DNA from: Parvularcula dongshanensis
GTDB taxonomy: Bacteria; Pseudomonadota; Alphaproteobacteria; Caulobacterales; Parvularculaceae
Direction of reading: 5' to 3'
Length of the DNA: 64,000 nt
Assembly: GCF_014199615.1 (NCBI RefSeq)
Contig: NZ_JACHOB010000001.1
Location: 310,001 to 374,000 of the forward strand
In this document: positions 1 to 9,563 of the stretch, one piece after another
Layout of the letters: the number at the start of each line of letters is the position of its first letter
How positions within the stretch are numbered: position 1 is the first letter of the stretch
Program-made: the position numbers and the translations under genes
Notes under the pieces: model-generated
Told to the model about the DNA's origin: nothing
Database searches by the model: none
What the model saw: only the letters and a program-made list of their open reading frames with translations

Positions 1-160
1 TCGTGTCTCCGAACTTCTGCCCAAAGAGACGCCATTGCCGTTCCCCTTCCCTCTCGCGTTTCGATGACCGCGCCTTGCCCGGCGGTGTCTTCGTACCGTC
101 TGAACCTGACCTGAAAGAGAGTATTCCTCAGGCCCCAGCATGACAAGGTGACGACAGGTT

Positions 161-393
161 GAGTCTCAGGAATCATTCGCGCCTCGATCACCCGTTCTGC
201 GCGAAGAGGCCATGAATCAAGAGCTTAATGAGGCGTTAACTGGACTGCCGAACTGCGGAAGGGTTTTCAACAGGGGTTGGAATCATTCACCCGCACGAAG
301 AGTCTGATTTTGTTCTATAATAGGGATTTCGGCGCGCTGGATGCGCCACGCCGCAACATGTAGCGGGGACTCGTCTGGACTCACACAAGACTC
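161..393. promoter_or_regulatory. Cluster of eight GANTC (CcrM methylation-type) sites
   Basis: GANTC occurs at 161, 170, 214, 280, 300, 368, 378 and 389 (first base of each). By composition about one would be expected in 233 bases. GANTC is the target of the alphaproteobacterial cell-cycle methyltransferase CcrM, and clustered sites mark promoters and origins controlled by methylation state and GcrA. Neither ccrM nor gcrA is in the window. Confidence 0.7.
225..239. promoter_or_regulatory. CtrA-type box TTAA-N7-TTAA
   Basis: TTAA at 225-228 and TTAAC starting at 236 are separated by exactly seven bases, matching the full consensus for the cell-cycle regulator CtrA. It lies inside the GANTC cluster, with a GAATC site seven bases upstream of the box. 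Together they suggest a cell-cycle-controlled promoter or origin element. Confidence 0.7.
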
Positions 394-423
394 GCCAGAA
401 ACGCGCATACTCCCTGTAATGAC

Positions 424-456
424 GAAGGCCCGCCCCGGGGTCCGGGACGGGCCTTC
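424..456 (-). terminator. Terminator-like hairpin downstream of rpsT
   Basis: GAAGGCCCG (424-432) pairs with CGGGCCTTC (448-456), followed after one mismatch by five more GC pairs around a 3-base loop. It lies 24 bases beyond the rpsT stop codon. There is no clear U tract, so termination efficiency is uncertain. Confidence 0.65.
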
Positions 457-479
457 TTCAAGGGGATGGACCGGTCGGC

Positions 480-746
480 TTAGGCGCCGAGCGCCTTCAC
501 CCGGCTCGACAGGCGCGAGACCTTGCGGGCGGCGGTGTTCTTGGAGACGACGCCGTTGGAGACGGCGCGGAACATCTCGGACTCTGCGGTGCGGAGCGCG
601 GTACGGGCGGCGTCGTGATCGCCGGCGGCGATCGCCTCTTCGACGTAGCGCAGGTAAGTGCGGACGCGGCTGCGACGGGCCTTGTTGACCGCCGTGCGCC
701 GCTCGATCTTGCGGACCATCTTCTGGGCCGAAGTCGTGTTGGCCAT
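480..746 (-). CDS. rpsT: 30S ribosomal protein S20
   Basis: The 88-residue product is a very basic, helical protein starting [17 protein letters not shown] and containing the family's typical stretch near residues 24-34 and the SKNTAARK motif near 68-75. S20 binds 16S rRNA directly and stabilises the 5' and 3' minor domains of the small subunit. The length is normal for the family. It is transcribed leftwards and followed by a hairpin terminator. The gene is separated from the SdpI/ArsR pair by about 64 bases, so it probably has its own promoter. In related bacteria it lies between mutM and dnaA, which fits the neighbouring mutM. Confidence 0.97.
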   Translation of the reverse strand: MANTTSAQKMVRKIERRTAVNKARRSRVRTYLRYVEEAIAAGDHDAARTALRTAESEMFRAVSNGVVSKNTAARKVSRLSSRVKALGA

Positions 747-810
747 GCGGAAGCTCTTAAGTTGGGTGTGAAAGCGTAGCGGCGGCCCATAGCGAAGGCC
801 CGCCGCCCCG

Positions 811-1464
811 TCAACGCTGCGTCTCGGCGCGCCACACAGCGTAGGAGCGATAGGTGCCGAGCGCCGTGCTGGCTAGGCTTCCCGCCAGAAGGAGGCCGAG
901 GCCCAAGGGGGCCCCGCCGGCCAGGAGGCCGACCAGGCCTAGGCCGCCGGAGGCGACGAAGCCCCAGCCGAGCGCACGGTTTCCCGCGATCCAAGCGTCC
1001 CGGCTCGACAGGCTCCAGGGCGTCCTGAGCCCCGCGAACCAGTTGGGCTGCGACTTGGCGACAAAGTTGCCCATCACGAGGAAGAGGAGGGCGACGGCGG
1101 CCAGGGCGACCGTACCGACGGGCGCCTCGCGTCCGAGCGCATGCCAGAGGATGACGAGGTGCAACAGAAGAAGGACGACGCTGCAGCCGATCCAGCCCGT
1201 CAGGTACAGACCGGCGCTGCGCTCGAGCCCCGCTCGCTTGGGGTCGAGTCGCGGCAGGACGGCGAAGAAGGGAATGAGCCCGGCCATCAGAGCCGGCATC
1301 GCGAAGAGCGCGACGACGCGCGACGCGAAGCCGTCGGCCTGCCCTTCGAGGTTCCAATGGATCGGCACCGCCGCGCCCTCGGGCACGCGGGGCCAGACGA
1401 GGACGCTGGCGAGGAGGGAGAGAAGTAGGAGCGGCACGCTCCACCGAAGGCCGGTTCTGATCAC
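811..1464 (-). CDS. SdpI-family (DUF1648) membrane protein
   Basis: This is a 217-residue polytopic inner-membrane protein with about six hydrophobic segments (near 9-24, 51-70, 87-110, 117-137 and two between 164 and 198). The DUF1648 signature, [17 protein letters not shown], is at about 33-49. The family includes Bacillus SdpI, an immunity protein and signal transducer against the SdpC toxin. In proteobacteria no toxin partner is usually present and the role is unknown, and no sdpC-like gene is seen here. Its start overlaps the end of the upstream ArsR gene by four bases, so the two are translationally coupled. This is the same regulator-membrane protein pairing as sdpRI. Confidence 0.85.
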   Translation of the reverse strand: MIRTGLRWSVPLLLLSLLASVLVWPRVPEGAAVPIHWNLEGQADGFASRVVALFAMPALMAGLIPFFAVLPRLDPKRAGLERSAGLYLTGWIGCSVVLLLLHLVILWHALGREAPVGTVALAAVALLFLVMGNFVAKSQPNWFAGLRTPWSLSSRDAWIAGNRALGWGFVASGGLGLVGLLAGGAPLGLGLLLAGSLASTALGTYRSYAVWRAETQR

Positions 1465-1754
1465 GTCGCCTCTCCTTCCTTCCGTCCCGCCGCCTCGCCG
1501 AGCCGGAGCGTGTCCATCAGCCCCGCCATCGCTTCCTCCAGCACCGAGAGGCGCAAGGCGTAGAGGATGCGGGTGCCGTCGCGGTCGGCCTCGATCAGCC
1601 CCGCCTCCTTCAAGATGGCGAAGTGGGTGGACATGGTGGCGCGGGAGACGCCGAACGCCGCCGACAGCTCGCCCGCGCTCTTCGAGCCGTCCTTGAGAAG
1701 GGTCAGGACCTCACGCCGGATCGGCGAGGAGAGGGCTGCGAAGACGTCACGCAT
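1461..1754 (-). CDS. SdpR-type ArsR-family autorepressor
   Basis: This 97-residue winged-helix regulator has its recognition helix and wing at about 34-68 (GVSRATMSTHFAILKEAG, then the RILY wing). It lacks the cysteine clusters of metal-sensing ArsR proteins, which fits the SdpR subgroup that is controlled by sequestration to the partner membrane protein. It is the first gene of a two-gene operon with the SdpI-like protein. A perfect inverted repeat starts seven bases upstream of the ATG, so autorepression is very likely. No Shine-Dalgarno sequence precedes the ATG, and the message may be leaderless. Confidence 0.88.
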   Translation of the reverse strand: MRDVFAALSSPIRREVLTLLKDGSKSAGELSAAFGVSRATMSTHFAILKEAGLIEADRDGTRILYALRLSVLEEAMAGLMDTLRLGEAAGRKEGEAT

Positions 1755-1760
1755 GGCGCC

Positions 1761-1782
1761 TATTTAGATATTCGTCTAAATA
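1761..1782. promoter_or_regulatory. Perfect inverted-repeat operator of the SdpR-type repressor
   Basis: TATTTAGA (1761-1768) and TCTAAATA (1775-1782) form a perfect 8-base inverted repeat with a 6-base spacer, AT-rich against a GC-rich background. It sits between the ArsR ATG and mutM, where the promoter must lie. The arrangement is typical of an autoregulatory ArsR operator. Confidence 0.85.
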
Positions 1783-1798
1783 GAGTCCAGGTCCGTCC

Positions 1799-2665
1799 TC
1801 AGCGTTGGCAGCCGCCGCAGTAGAAGGTCGAGCGGCCGGACTGCACGATGCGGGCGATGACGCCGCCGCATCGCGTGCAAGGCTCGCCCTCCCGGCCGTA
1901 AGCCGAGAAGCGGTGCTGGAAGTAGCCGGTGCCGCCCTCGGCGCTTCTGTAGTCCCTCAGCGTGCTGCCGCCCGCCTCGATGGCCTCTTGGAGGACGGCC
2001 TTCACCTCGGGAACGAGCCGCCCTGCCCTCTTGGCGCCGATCGTCCGTGCCTCGCGCCTCGGGCTGATGCCGGCCCGGTGCAGCGCCTCGCAAACGTAGA
2101 TATTGCCGAGGCCCGCGACGACGCGCTGGTCGAGAAGCGCCGCCTTGATCGGGGTGCGCTTGCCGGCGAGCGCTTCAGTCAGCGCAGTGCCGGTCCACTC
2201 GTCCGACAGGGGCTCGGGCCCCATGCCGGCGAAGTGGCGCGACCCAGACAGGTCGTCCGTGAAGAGGAGGTCCCAATAGCCGAAGCGGCGCGGGTCGGCG
2301 AAGCCGATGCGGACGGGGCCGAGGCTTCCGCCCTCCGCTTCGAGAACGATGTGCTCGTGCTTCTGCGGGTTCACGGCGTGGTCGAAGGCGCCCGGCGCCC
2401 GGACCTCACCGTCTGCCGTGACCGTGAAGCGGCCCGTCATGCCGAGATGGGCGATCAGGCTCTCCCCCGTCGAGAGCGGCAGGACGAGGTACTTGGCGCG
2501 CCGCTTCACCGCCAGCACGCTCGCCCCCTCGAGCCGCTCGGGCATGTCCGGCGGCAGGGGAAAGCGCAGGTCCGGGCGGCGCTGTAGGACGCGGGTGATG
2601 GTGGCGCCGGTCAGCGCCGGCGCGAGGCCGCGCCTGACCGTCTCGACCTCGGGAAGTTCAGGCAA
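1799..2665 (-). CDS. mutM: Formamidopyrimidine-DNA glycosylase (Fpg)
   Basis: The 288-residue product starts [14 protein letters not shown], giving the catalytic N-terminal proline and glutamate of the Fpg/Nei family. A C-terminal zinc finger (C-x2-C, 16 residues, C-x2-C) fills the last 30 residues and ends YCGGCQR. The enzyme excises 8-oxoguanine and formamidopyrimidines and cleaves the abasic site by beta,delta-elimination. All key residues are present and the length is normal. It overlaps the upstream hydrolase gene by eight bases, implying co-transcription. Confidence 0.97.
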   Translation of the reverse strand: MPELPEVETVRRGLAPALTGATITRVLQRRPDLRFPLPPDMPERLEGASVLAVKRRAKYLVLPLSTGESLIAHLGMTGRFTVTADGEVRAPGAFDHAVNPQKHEHIVLEAEGGSLGPVRIGFADPRRFGYWDLLFTDDLSGSRHFAGMGPEPLSDEWTGTALTEALAGKRTPIKAALLDQRVVAGLGNIYVCEALHRAGISPRREARTIGAKRAGRLVPEVKAVLQEAIEAGGSTLRDYRSAEGGTGYFQHRFSAYGREGEPCTRCGGVIARIVQSGRSTFYCGGCQR

Positions 2666-3353
2666 GGGCGACCTCGCGCTCGACGCGGATGGCGGCCGGA
2701 AAGGCCCCGTCCCGCAGATAGGCGATGACGGCGTCCGCGACGCGGCGGGAGGCGGGCAGGAAGGCGTGACCGACGGGGATGACGGCGCGCCCGTCGGCGC
2801 CCGCGAGCGCCGATGCGACGGTGACCTTTCCGTCCGTCTCCCCTTCGAGGCCCTCGCGCCACGATGCTGGCAGGCGCGCGGCAGGCCCCCACCCCGTCCG
2901 GCCGGCGATGGCCCCGACGCCCGGCCGCTTGTCCCAAAGGGCGTGGCGCGGCCGCGCGTGCTGAAGCTCCCCCAGCGCAGGGCCGAGCGCCGCCCGGATC
3001 GGCGTCAACCGCAGCGCGACCGTCGCGAGCGGCGAGCCGAGGTTGGGGGATCCGATCTGCACCACCCTGCCCTGCTTCTCTTCAGGCAGCGCCTCGTGAA
3101 GCCTGACCGCGAGGAGACCGCCGAGGGAGTGGCCGACGAGGTGAACGCGGTCCCACCGCTCGCCGGCTGAACGGACGTAGGGCGCGAGGTGCCGGACGGC
3201 GTCGTCGAGGCTCATCCGGCTGGAAGGATAATCGAGGCAGGTCACGGCGTAGCCCGCCCGACGCAGGCGAAGGGCGAGCGGGCGCATCGAGGCGCCCTGA
3301 ACGCTCAGTCCCAGCCCGTGAATAAGGATCGCGCCTTCGGTCCTAGTCGTCAT
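2658..3353 (-). CDS. Alpha/beta hydrolase (lipase/esterase-like)
   Basis: The 231-residue protein has an oxyanion-hole motif HGLG at 12-15 and the nucleophile elbow GHSLGG at 74-79 (serine 76). A histidine in VGHAFLP near residue 196 is a plausible triad member. There is no signal peptide, so it is probably cytoplasmic. It resembles small triacylglycerol-lipase or PGAP1-like hydrolases; the substrate cannot be told from sequence. It is upstream of mutM with an eight-base overlap. Confidence 0.82.
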   Translation of the reverse strand: MTTRTEGAILIHGLGLSVQGASMRPLALRLRRAGYAVTCLDYPSSRMSLDDAVRHLAPYVRSAGERWDRVHLVGHSLGGLLAVRLHEALPEEKQGRVVQIGSPNLGSPLATVALRLTPIRAALGPALGELQHARPRHALWDKRPGVGAIAGRTGWGPAARLPASWREGLEGETDGKVTVASALAGADGRAVIPVGHAFLPASRRVADAVIAYLRDGAFPAAIRVEREVALA

Positions 3354-3372
3354 CGGAGGAAACTAAGAGCGC

Positions 3373-3390
3373 CCTCGCCGCTTCGCGAGG
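3373..3390 (-). terminator. Short hairpin between two minus-strand genes
   Basis: CCTCGC (3373-3378) and GCGAGG (3385-3390) form a 6-base-pair stem with a 6-base loop, 17 bases beyond the stop of the exported protein gene. On the minus strand it is followed by a pyrimidine-rich run. It is a weak terminator candidate. Confidence 0.4.
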
Positions 3391-3406
3391 CCCTGCGGCG
3401 ATGCGG

Positions 3407-3760
3407 TCAGGCGAGCGCCAGCGCCGTACGCAGCTTGGAACGCTGAAGCTCGGACAGGCCCGCTAGGGTCTCGATCATCGCCTCGGCGTCGGTATAGCTC
3501 GCCCGCGACGCACGGAAGGTCGGCAGCGCCTCCGCCTCACGCAGGTCGGAGAGGAGCGCCCCCGCCGCGAGCCCGGTGAGCACCTGCGCGCCCCGATCGG
3601 TCACTTCGACCGCGACGGCGGTGCCGCGTCCGTCGACGAACACCATGACGGGCGTTCCTTCGAGCGTCGCGGAGAGCAACTCGAACCCGTCATCATCGGC
3701 CAGGGCGGCACCGGAGTAGGCCGCGCCAGCGAGCATCACTCCAAGGATCTTTCTCATCAT
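3407..3760 (-). CDS. Small exported protein of unknown function
   Basis: The open frame extends to 3784, but I place the start at 3760 because GGAG lies six bases upstream of that ATG. The 117-residue product starts MMRKILGVMLAGAAYSGAALA, a clear Sec signal peptide with an AxA cleavage site, so it is probably periplasmic. The mature part starts DDDGFELLSATLEGTPVMVF and resembles no family I recognise. The C-terminal third is helical. It stands alone between two other minus-strand genes. Confidence 0.7.
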   Translation of the reverse strand: MMRKILGVMLAGAAYSGAALADDDGFELLSATLEGTPVMVFVDGRGTAVAVEVTDRGAQVLTGLAAGALLSDLREAEALPTFRASRASYTDAEAMIETLAGLSELQRSKLRTALALA

Positions 3761-3910
3761 CCTCGTCTCCCGTGATACACCCACCGCTCGATCTCAGTCT
3801 GTTACAGTGTGCGACGCACGCGCAAGGGTGAAGATGCAGTTAAGGGTTGAGTGACGGCGGTCACCGACATCTAAAAATGGTAAAGGCAATACACGCTCGC
3901 GCGTGATCCG

Positions 3911-4576
3911 TCAGAACGTCCGCGTCGCCATCATCGTGCTCTGCGCGGCGGTGGTCTTTCCCATGATGCGCTGAAGCAGCAGAGCGGCTGACCCAAGGCA
4001 TGTCGCGGAGAACATCGCAGCGACGAGAAGACCATTGCCGACATCGAGCACCAAGCCGGCAACGCGGTCTCCGATCGACCCGACGATCCACAAAGCCCAC
4101 CAACCACCGAGGCTCGGCGTATCGTAGGGGCGCCAACCCGCGGCATGGTAGCTACCGTCCACGATCTGTTGCATCGCCTCGAACGGTTTCCACCAGGCGG
4201 CGATAGGAACGAAGTACCAACCGATGGCCCATCCGGCACTCATGTCGGCGTAGGGTTCCTTGACGGCGTGGAGGTTTCGCATCGCTCTGAAGAGCCAGAT
4301 CGCAACGAAGATCGGAGTGACGAACGTCGCAGCGACGTACCCGAAGCTGATAGCACTGAGCAGCATCGCATCTTGAGCAAGAGAACCGGGGCCGATCGCA
4401 ACCGCAGTGTCGAGTTGAAGCGCCAGCGTCATTCCTAGCAGCACGACCATCAGCGCAGCCAGACCTGCGAAGACGATCAGCGACCAACGCGCCCTCTTGT
4501 AGAGGCGGTCTAACGGCTTCGGCTCGCGTTCAGCTCGGCGCCCACCGGACACCGCCGCATGTTCGATCGTAGTCAT
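3911..4576 (-). CDS. DUF4328 membrane protein
   Basis: The open frame begins at 4624, but that start overlaps the groEL terminator. The ATG at 4576 follows a purine-rich ribosome site and gives a 221-residue protein. It has about four hydrophobic segments and the aromatic motif WAIGWYFVPIAAWWKPFEAM, characteristic of DUF4328, followed by a second Trp-rich membrane segment (GGWWALWIVGSIGDR). The family is an uncharacterised polytopic membrane group often found in actinobacteria and alphaproteobacteria. Nothing in the neighbourhood suggests a partner. Confidence 0.78.
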   Translation of the reverse strand: MTTIEHAAVSGGRRAEREPKPLDRLYKRARWSLIVFAGLAALMVVLLGMTLALQLDTAVAIGPGSLAQDAMLLSAISFGYVAATFVTPIFVAIWLFRAMRNLHAVKEPYADMSAGWAIGWYFVPIAAWWKPFEAMQQIVDGSYHAAGWRPYDTPSLGGWWALWIVGSIGDRVAGLVLDVGNGLLVAAMFSATCLGSAALLLQRIMGKTTAAQSTMMATRTF

Positions 4577-4630
4577 GACCGTCCCCCTGTTCCCGGCGAA
4601 CGGCTTACCACCGAGTCCCAACAAAACGAA

Positions 4631-4654
4631 AAGGGCGGCCCGAGGGCCGCCCTT
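4631..4654 (-). terminator. Rho-independent terminator of groESL
   Basis: AAGGGCGGCC (4631-4640) and GGCCGCCCTT (4645-4654) form a 10-base-pair stem with a 4-base loop. On the minus strand the stem is followed by a U-rich run (TTCGTTTTGTT). It lies 27 bases beyond the groEL stop codon. Confidence 0.88.
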
Positions 4655-4681
4655 CCGTCAGTCTGAGCTGAGCGTTCGGAC

Positions 4682-6355
<1,674 letters not shown>

Positions 6356-6381
6356 TCAGGATTGAGGATCGAACGATCGGC

Positions 6382-6669
6382 TCAGGCGACGATGCCGAGG
6401 ATGTCCGATTCCTTCATGATCAGAAGGTCTTCGCCGTCCAGCTTGACCTCGGTGCCGGACCACTTGCCGAACAGGATCCGGTCGCCTTCGCGGACGTCGA
6501 GCGGCGTGACGTCGCCGTTCTCGCCGCGCGTGCCGGTGCCGACGGCGACGACTTCGCCTTGCTGCGGCTTCTCTTTGGCGGTGTCGGGGATGATGATCCC
6601 GCCGGCGGTCTTGGTGTCTTCCTCGACGCGGCGGACGAGCACGCGGTCGTGAAGGGGTCGAAAGGCCAT
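6382..6669 (-). CDS. groES: 10 kDa co-chaperonin GroES
   Basis: The open frame extends to 6726, but the conserved start [14 protein letters not shown] is at 6669, giving 95 residues, the normal length. The mobile loop ([20 protein letters not shown]) and the C-terminal ESDILGIV are intact. It caps the GroEL cage. It is first in the groESL operon, and a CIRCE-like element lies 47 bases upstream of the start. Confidence 0.98.
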   Translation of the reverse strand: MAFRPLHDRVLVRRVEEDTKTAGGIIIPDTAKEKPQQGEVVAVGTGTRGENGDVTPLDVREGDRILFGKWSGTEVKLDGEDLLIMKESDILGIVA

Positions 6670-6715
6670 GGGGTTGCTCTCCGTAAGTGAGACTGTTCGC
6701 TTCCCGTGGCAGCCG

Positions 6716-6742
6716 TTGGCACTCATCGCCCCCGGCTGCTAA
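6716..6742. promoter_or_regulatory. Degenerate CIRCE element (HrcA operator) of groESL
   Basis: TTGGCACTC (6716-6724), nine bases, then GGCTGCTAA (6734-6742). This matches the CIRCE consensus TTAGCACTC-N9-GAGTGCTAA with one mismatch in the first arm and two in the second. The spacing and position upstream of groES are as expected for HrcA repression. hrcA is not in the window. Confidence 0.78.
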
Positions 6743-6749
6743 CGCCGCG

Positions 6750-6778
6750 CAGCTAGGAAGCCCGAAGGGCATCGTCAA
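6750..6778 (-). promoter_or_regulatory. Possible groESL promoter
   Basis: On the minus strand TTGACG (6773-6778) is followed after 17 bases by TAGCTG (6750-6755), a good -35 and a poor -10. The CIRCE-like element begins eight bases downstream, about where the transcription start would be, as in other HrcA-regulated groESL operons. Confidence 0.45.
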
Positions 6779-6900
6779 CTAGGCCGGCGTCCCCTGCGCT
6801 GATCTTTTTTCCGAGGGCGGCGACGGGCGAGAGGGCCCGCTCCCCTCGACGCGGGCAGGGCCCGCCCTACCCTTCATGCTGTGCCATTCGAAGACTTCTG

Positions 6901-7617
6901 ATGCGCCTTCTCATCGCTTCCGCCGCCCTCATCCTCGCTGCCTGCGCCGCGCCGCAGGACGGCCCGGTCGAAGGCGAAGCGGCCGACAGCCTCGAACCCG
7001 CGGTCAGAGCGGACATCAACGCCGCCTACCTCGACCCGGACCTCGACGTGCCGCGCCTGAACGAAGGCTTCTCCTCGGAGAGCCGGGAGGTCTACGCCGC
7101 CCGCGACGCCGTCACGGCCGCGCTCGGCATACGGCCCGGCGACGCGGTGGCGGATGTCGGCGCCGGGACGGGCATCTACGCCGAGCCCTTCAGCCGGGCG
7201 GTCGGGCCTGAAGGCACGGTCTACGCCGTCGACATCGCCGAGCCCCTCCTCGCCTATGTGGACGCTGTGGCCCGTCGCGAGGGCCTGACCAACCTGCGTA
7301 CCGTCCTGGGACGGGACGAGACGACGACCTTGCCGCCCTCCAGCCTGGACCTGGTCTTCACTTCGGACGTGTACCACCACTTCGAACAGCCGCGGGCGAT
7401 GAACGCCCACCTCTTCGAGGCGCTGCGGCCCGGCGGGCGGTACGCCGTCCTAGACTTCGATCGAGGACCAGGCGCCGAAGACTGGATCTTGAGGCACGTC
7501 CGTTCGAGCAAGGCCGACGTCATCGCCGAGATTGCGGCAGCCGGCTTTTCCTTCGTCGGGGAGGTGCCGGTGGAAGGGCTTAAAGAGAACTACCTTCTTC
7601 TCTTCGCGAAGCCTTAA
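6901..7617 (+). CDS. Predicted lipoprotein with a class I SAM methyltransferase fold
   Basis: This 238-residue protein starts MRLLIASAALILAACAAP, a lipoprotein signal with lipobox LAAC (cysteine about 15). The mature part carries a methyltransferase core: motif I ADVGAGTGIYAEPF near 82-95, the acidic YAVDIAEP near 108-115, and DLVFTSDVYHHFEQP near 140-154. Methyltransferases are normally cytoplasmic because SAM is, so a lipid-anchored one is odd. Similar exported methyltransferase-like proteins are known in proteobacteria but their substrates are not. It is flanked by non-coding DNA and is probably monocistronic. Confidence 0.8.
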   Translation: MRLLIASAALILAACAAPQDGPVEGEAADSLEPAVRADINAAYLDPDLDVPRLNEGFSSESREVYAARDAVTAALGIRPGDAVADVGAGTGIYAEPFSRAVGPEGTVYAVDIAEPLLAYVDAVARREGLTNLRTVLGRDETTTLPPSSLDLVFTSDVYHHFEQPRAMNAHLFEALRPGGRYAVLDFDRGPGAEDWILRHVRSSKADVIAEIAAAGFSFVGEVPVEGLKENYLLLFAKP

Positions 7618-7769
7618 GCAGGCGTTCACCACGTCGCAATGCGGCCCCTGAATCGCCCAATACTTTAACCTTACCCTACCAAGCACGGTGCAAAACCTAC
7701 GGCGCCTCGCACCGTCCGTTGACGGCCATTTGATAATCCTCGTTCCAACGAAGTCCGAAGGAACGAGCC

Positions 7770-9551
7770 ATGCGGTTGAAGGCGATCGGTCTCACGCTCC
7801 TCTTGAGCGCCTGCTATCAAACGAACGACGCTCCTCAGTTCACGGCGGAAGCGCCCCCTGTTCCGCCCATCGGAGCAAAACCCGTGCCGGACACGAGGCC
7901 GGAGCCTACGTCCGAACCCACGCCGGACCCCAAGCCTGCGCCTCAGCCCGCGCCCGCGAAGCCTTCCGAGAAGCAGGCGCCCACCAAGGACGAGGCGTCG
8001 CGCTTCTTGGTCCAGGCGAGCTTCGGCCCCGTTCCCGACGAAGTCGCGGACGTTCAGTCGCTCGGATACGCGCGCTGGATCGAGGCGCAGATGAAGCTTC
8101 CGATCGTTACGCGGATGAGCCGGGTCGAGGCGCGCGCCGCCGCGCGGGACGAGGTGAACAACCTGATCGTGTACGATCTGTTCTGGAACGACGCGGTCGA
8201 GGGGGACGATCAGCTTCGCCACCGCGTCGCCTATTCCCTGTCCAAGATGATTCCGATCTGCGCCGACGAACCGGCCTATCGGGAGATCAGGCTCCGGGCC
8301 TACGCCGCCTATATGGACATTCTGCAGCGCGGCGCGTTCGGAAACTACACCGACGTGATCCGCGAGGTGGCCCTCAGCCCCGCGATGGGCCTCTACCTGT
8401 CGCACCTCAAGAACCGGAAGATGGATCCCGAGACGGGCATCCAGCCCGACGAGAACTTCGCTCGCGAGATCATGCAGCTCTTCACGATCGGCCTCGTCGA
8501 GCTGAACCCGGACGGCACCCCGAAGGAAGCCGAGACCTACACGATCGACGACATCAAGGGCCTGGCGTCGGTGTTCACCGGCTTCTCCTGGAACGACAAG
8601 TCGTTCAGCAGCCCGGGCTTCACGGCCGCGAGCCAGAGCGTCTCCATGGAAGGCTACGCCCAGTATCATGAGGAGAAGCCGAAGACGTTCCTCGGGACGA
8701 CGATTGACTTCGGTGCGAACCCGGAAGCCAGCGTCGATGCGGCGCTAGACCACATCCTCGCGCACCCGAACCTCGCCCCCTTCGTCAGCAAACGGCTGAT
8801 CCAGGACCTCGTCAGCTCCAATCCCTCCCCGGCCTACGTCACGAGAGTCGGTCACGCCTTCGAGACCGGCACGTTCGAAGACGACGGCGTGCGCTTCGGC
8901 ACGGGCCGCCGGGGCGACATGGCGGCGACCATCGCGGCGATCCTGCTCGACCCGGAAGCTCGCGACCTCGAACTCGCCATGCAGCCCGAGCACGGCAAGG
9001 TCCGTGAGCCCGTCCTGCGCTTCGCTCAGTTCGCCCGGGCCTTCCGCGACGGCCAAGGCGCGCCCGAGACCGGCGATCCGCTTCCGACCGGACGCCTGCG
9101 CTACTCCGAACGCTTGGACACGCTCGGGCAGAAGCCCTACGCCGCACCCAGCGTCTTCGGGTGGTTCAGGCCGGGCTACGTCGCCCCCGGCGGCTGGACG
9201 GCCAGTGCGGAGATGGTCGCGCCCGAGATGCAGATCGTGACCGCGTCGCGTGTTTCCAACTACATCGGCTTCATGGCCATGGCGATCAAAGGCGACCTTT
9301 GGGGCACGGAGTTCTTCAAACCCGACTTCTCCGAAGAGATGGCCCTGGTCGACGATCCTGCGGCCCTGGTCGACCACCTCGACGATCTCCTCACCTACGG
9401 CCAGCTGACGGACAGTACCCGCGAGCGGATCATCCGTGCCCTCAACGAGATCGACATCACGGGTGCAAAGAAAGATCTGCGTCAGCATGATCGCATTAAC
9501 ACTGCGGTGCTAATGATGATGACTGCGCCCGAATACGCCGTGCAGCGCTAA
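7770..9551 (+). CDS. DUF1800 lipoprotein
   Basis: The 593-residue product begins MRLKAIGLTLLLSACYQTND, a lipoprotein signal with lipobox LSAC. A Pro-rich linker of P-x-P and EPT repeats runs from about 28 to 70. Next comes the DUF1800 core with FLVQASFGPVPDEV and the motif NENFAREIMQLFTIGLVEL-like segment near 230-250. DUF1800 and DUF1501 genes nearly always occur as a pair, as here with a 12-base gap. The pair is exported and often linked to surface structures, but no activity has been proven. Start choice rests on the lipoprotein signal. Confidence 0.88.
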   Translation: MRLKAIGLTLLLSACYQTNDAPQFTAEAPPVPPIGAKPVPDTRPEPTSEPTPDPKPAPQPAPAKPSEKQAPTKDEASRFLVQASFGPVPDEVADVQSLGYARWIEAQMKLPIVTRMSRVEARAAARDEVNNLIVYDLFWNDAVEGDDQLRHRVAYSLSKMIPICADEPAYREIRLRAYAAYMDILQRGAFGNYTDVIREVALSPAMGLYLSHLKNRKMDPETGIQPDENFAREIMQLFTIGLVELNPDGTPKEAETYTIDDIKGLASVFTGFSWNDKSFSSPGFTAASQSVSMEGYAQYHEEKPKTFLGTTIDFGANPEASVDAALDHILAHPNLAPFVSKRLIQDLVSSNPSPAYVTRVGHAFETGTFEDDGVRFGTGRRGDMAATIAAILLDPEARDLELAMQPEHGKVREPVLRFAQFARAFRDGQGAPETGDPLPTGRLRYSERLDTLGQKPYAAPSVFGWFRPGYVAPGGWTASAEMVAPEMQIVTASRVSNYIGFMAMAIKGDLWGTEFFKPDFSEEMALVDDPAALVDHLDDLLTYGQLTDSTRERIIRALNEIDITGAKKDLRQHDRINTAVLMMMTAPEYAVQR

Positions 9552-9563
9552 GGAGCTTCGACC

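Larger units (their letters stand above)
1..479. other. Non-coding region next to rpsT, probable dnaA upstream/origin-proximal region
   Basis: No credible coding sequence is seen here; the open frame at 341-688 is the antisense shadow of rpsT. The stretch is noticeably AT-richer than its surroundings. It contains eight GANTC sites between 161 and 393, a perfect CtrA-type box (225-239), a TATAAT hexamer at 316-321, and the rpsT terminator at 424-456. In many alphaproteobacteria rpsT lies directly upstream of dnaA in the same orientation, so dnaA would be expected just left of base 1. That is inference, because dnaA itself is not in the window. I saw no perfect TTATCCACA DnaA box. Confidence 0.6.

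Noticed and set aside
250..290. Possible DnaA boxes in the rpsT upstream region
   Set aside because: The closest match (TTTTCAACA) differs at three positions from TTATCCACA, too weak to call.
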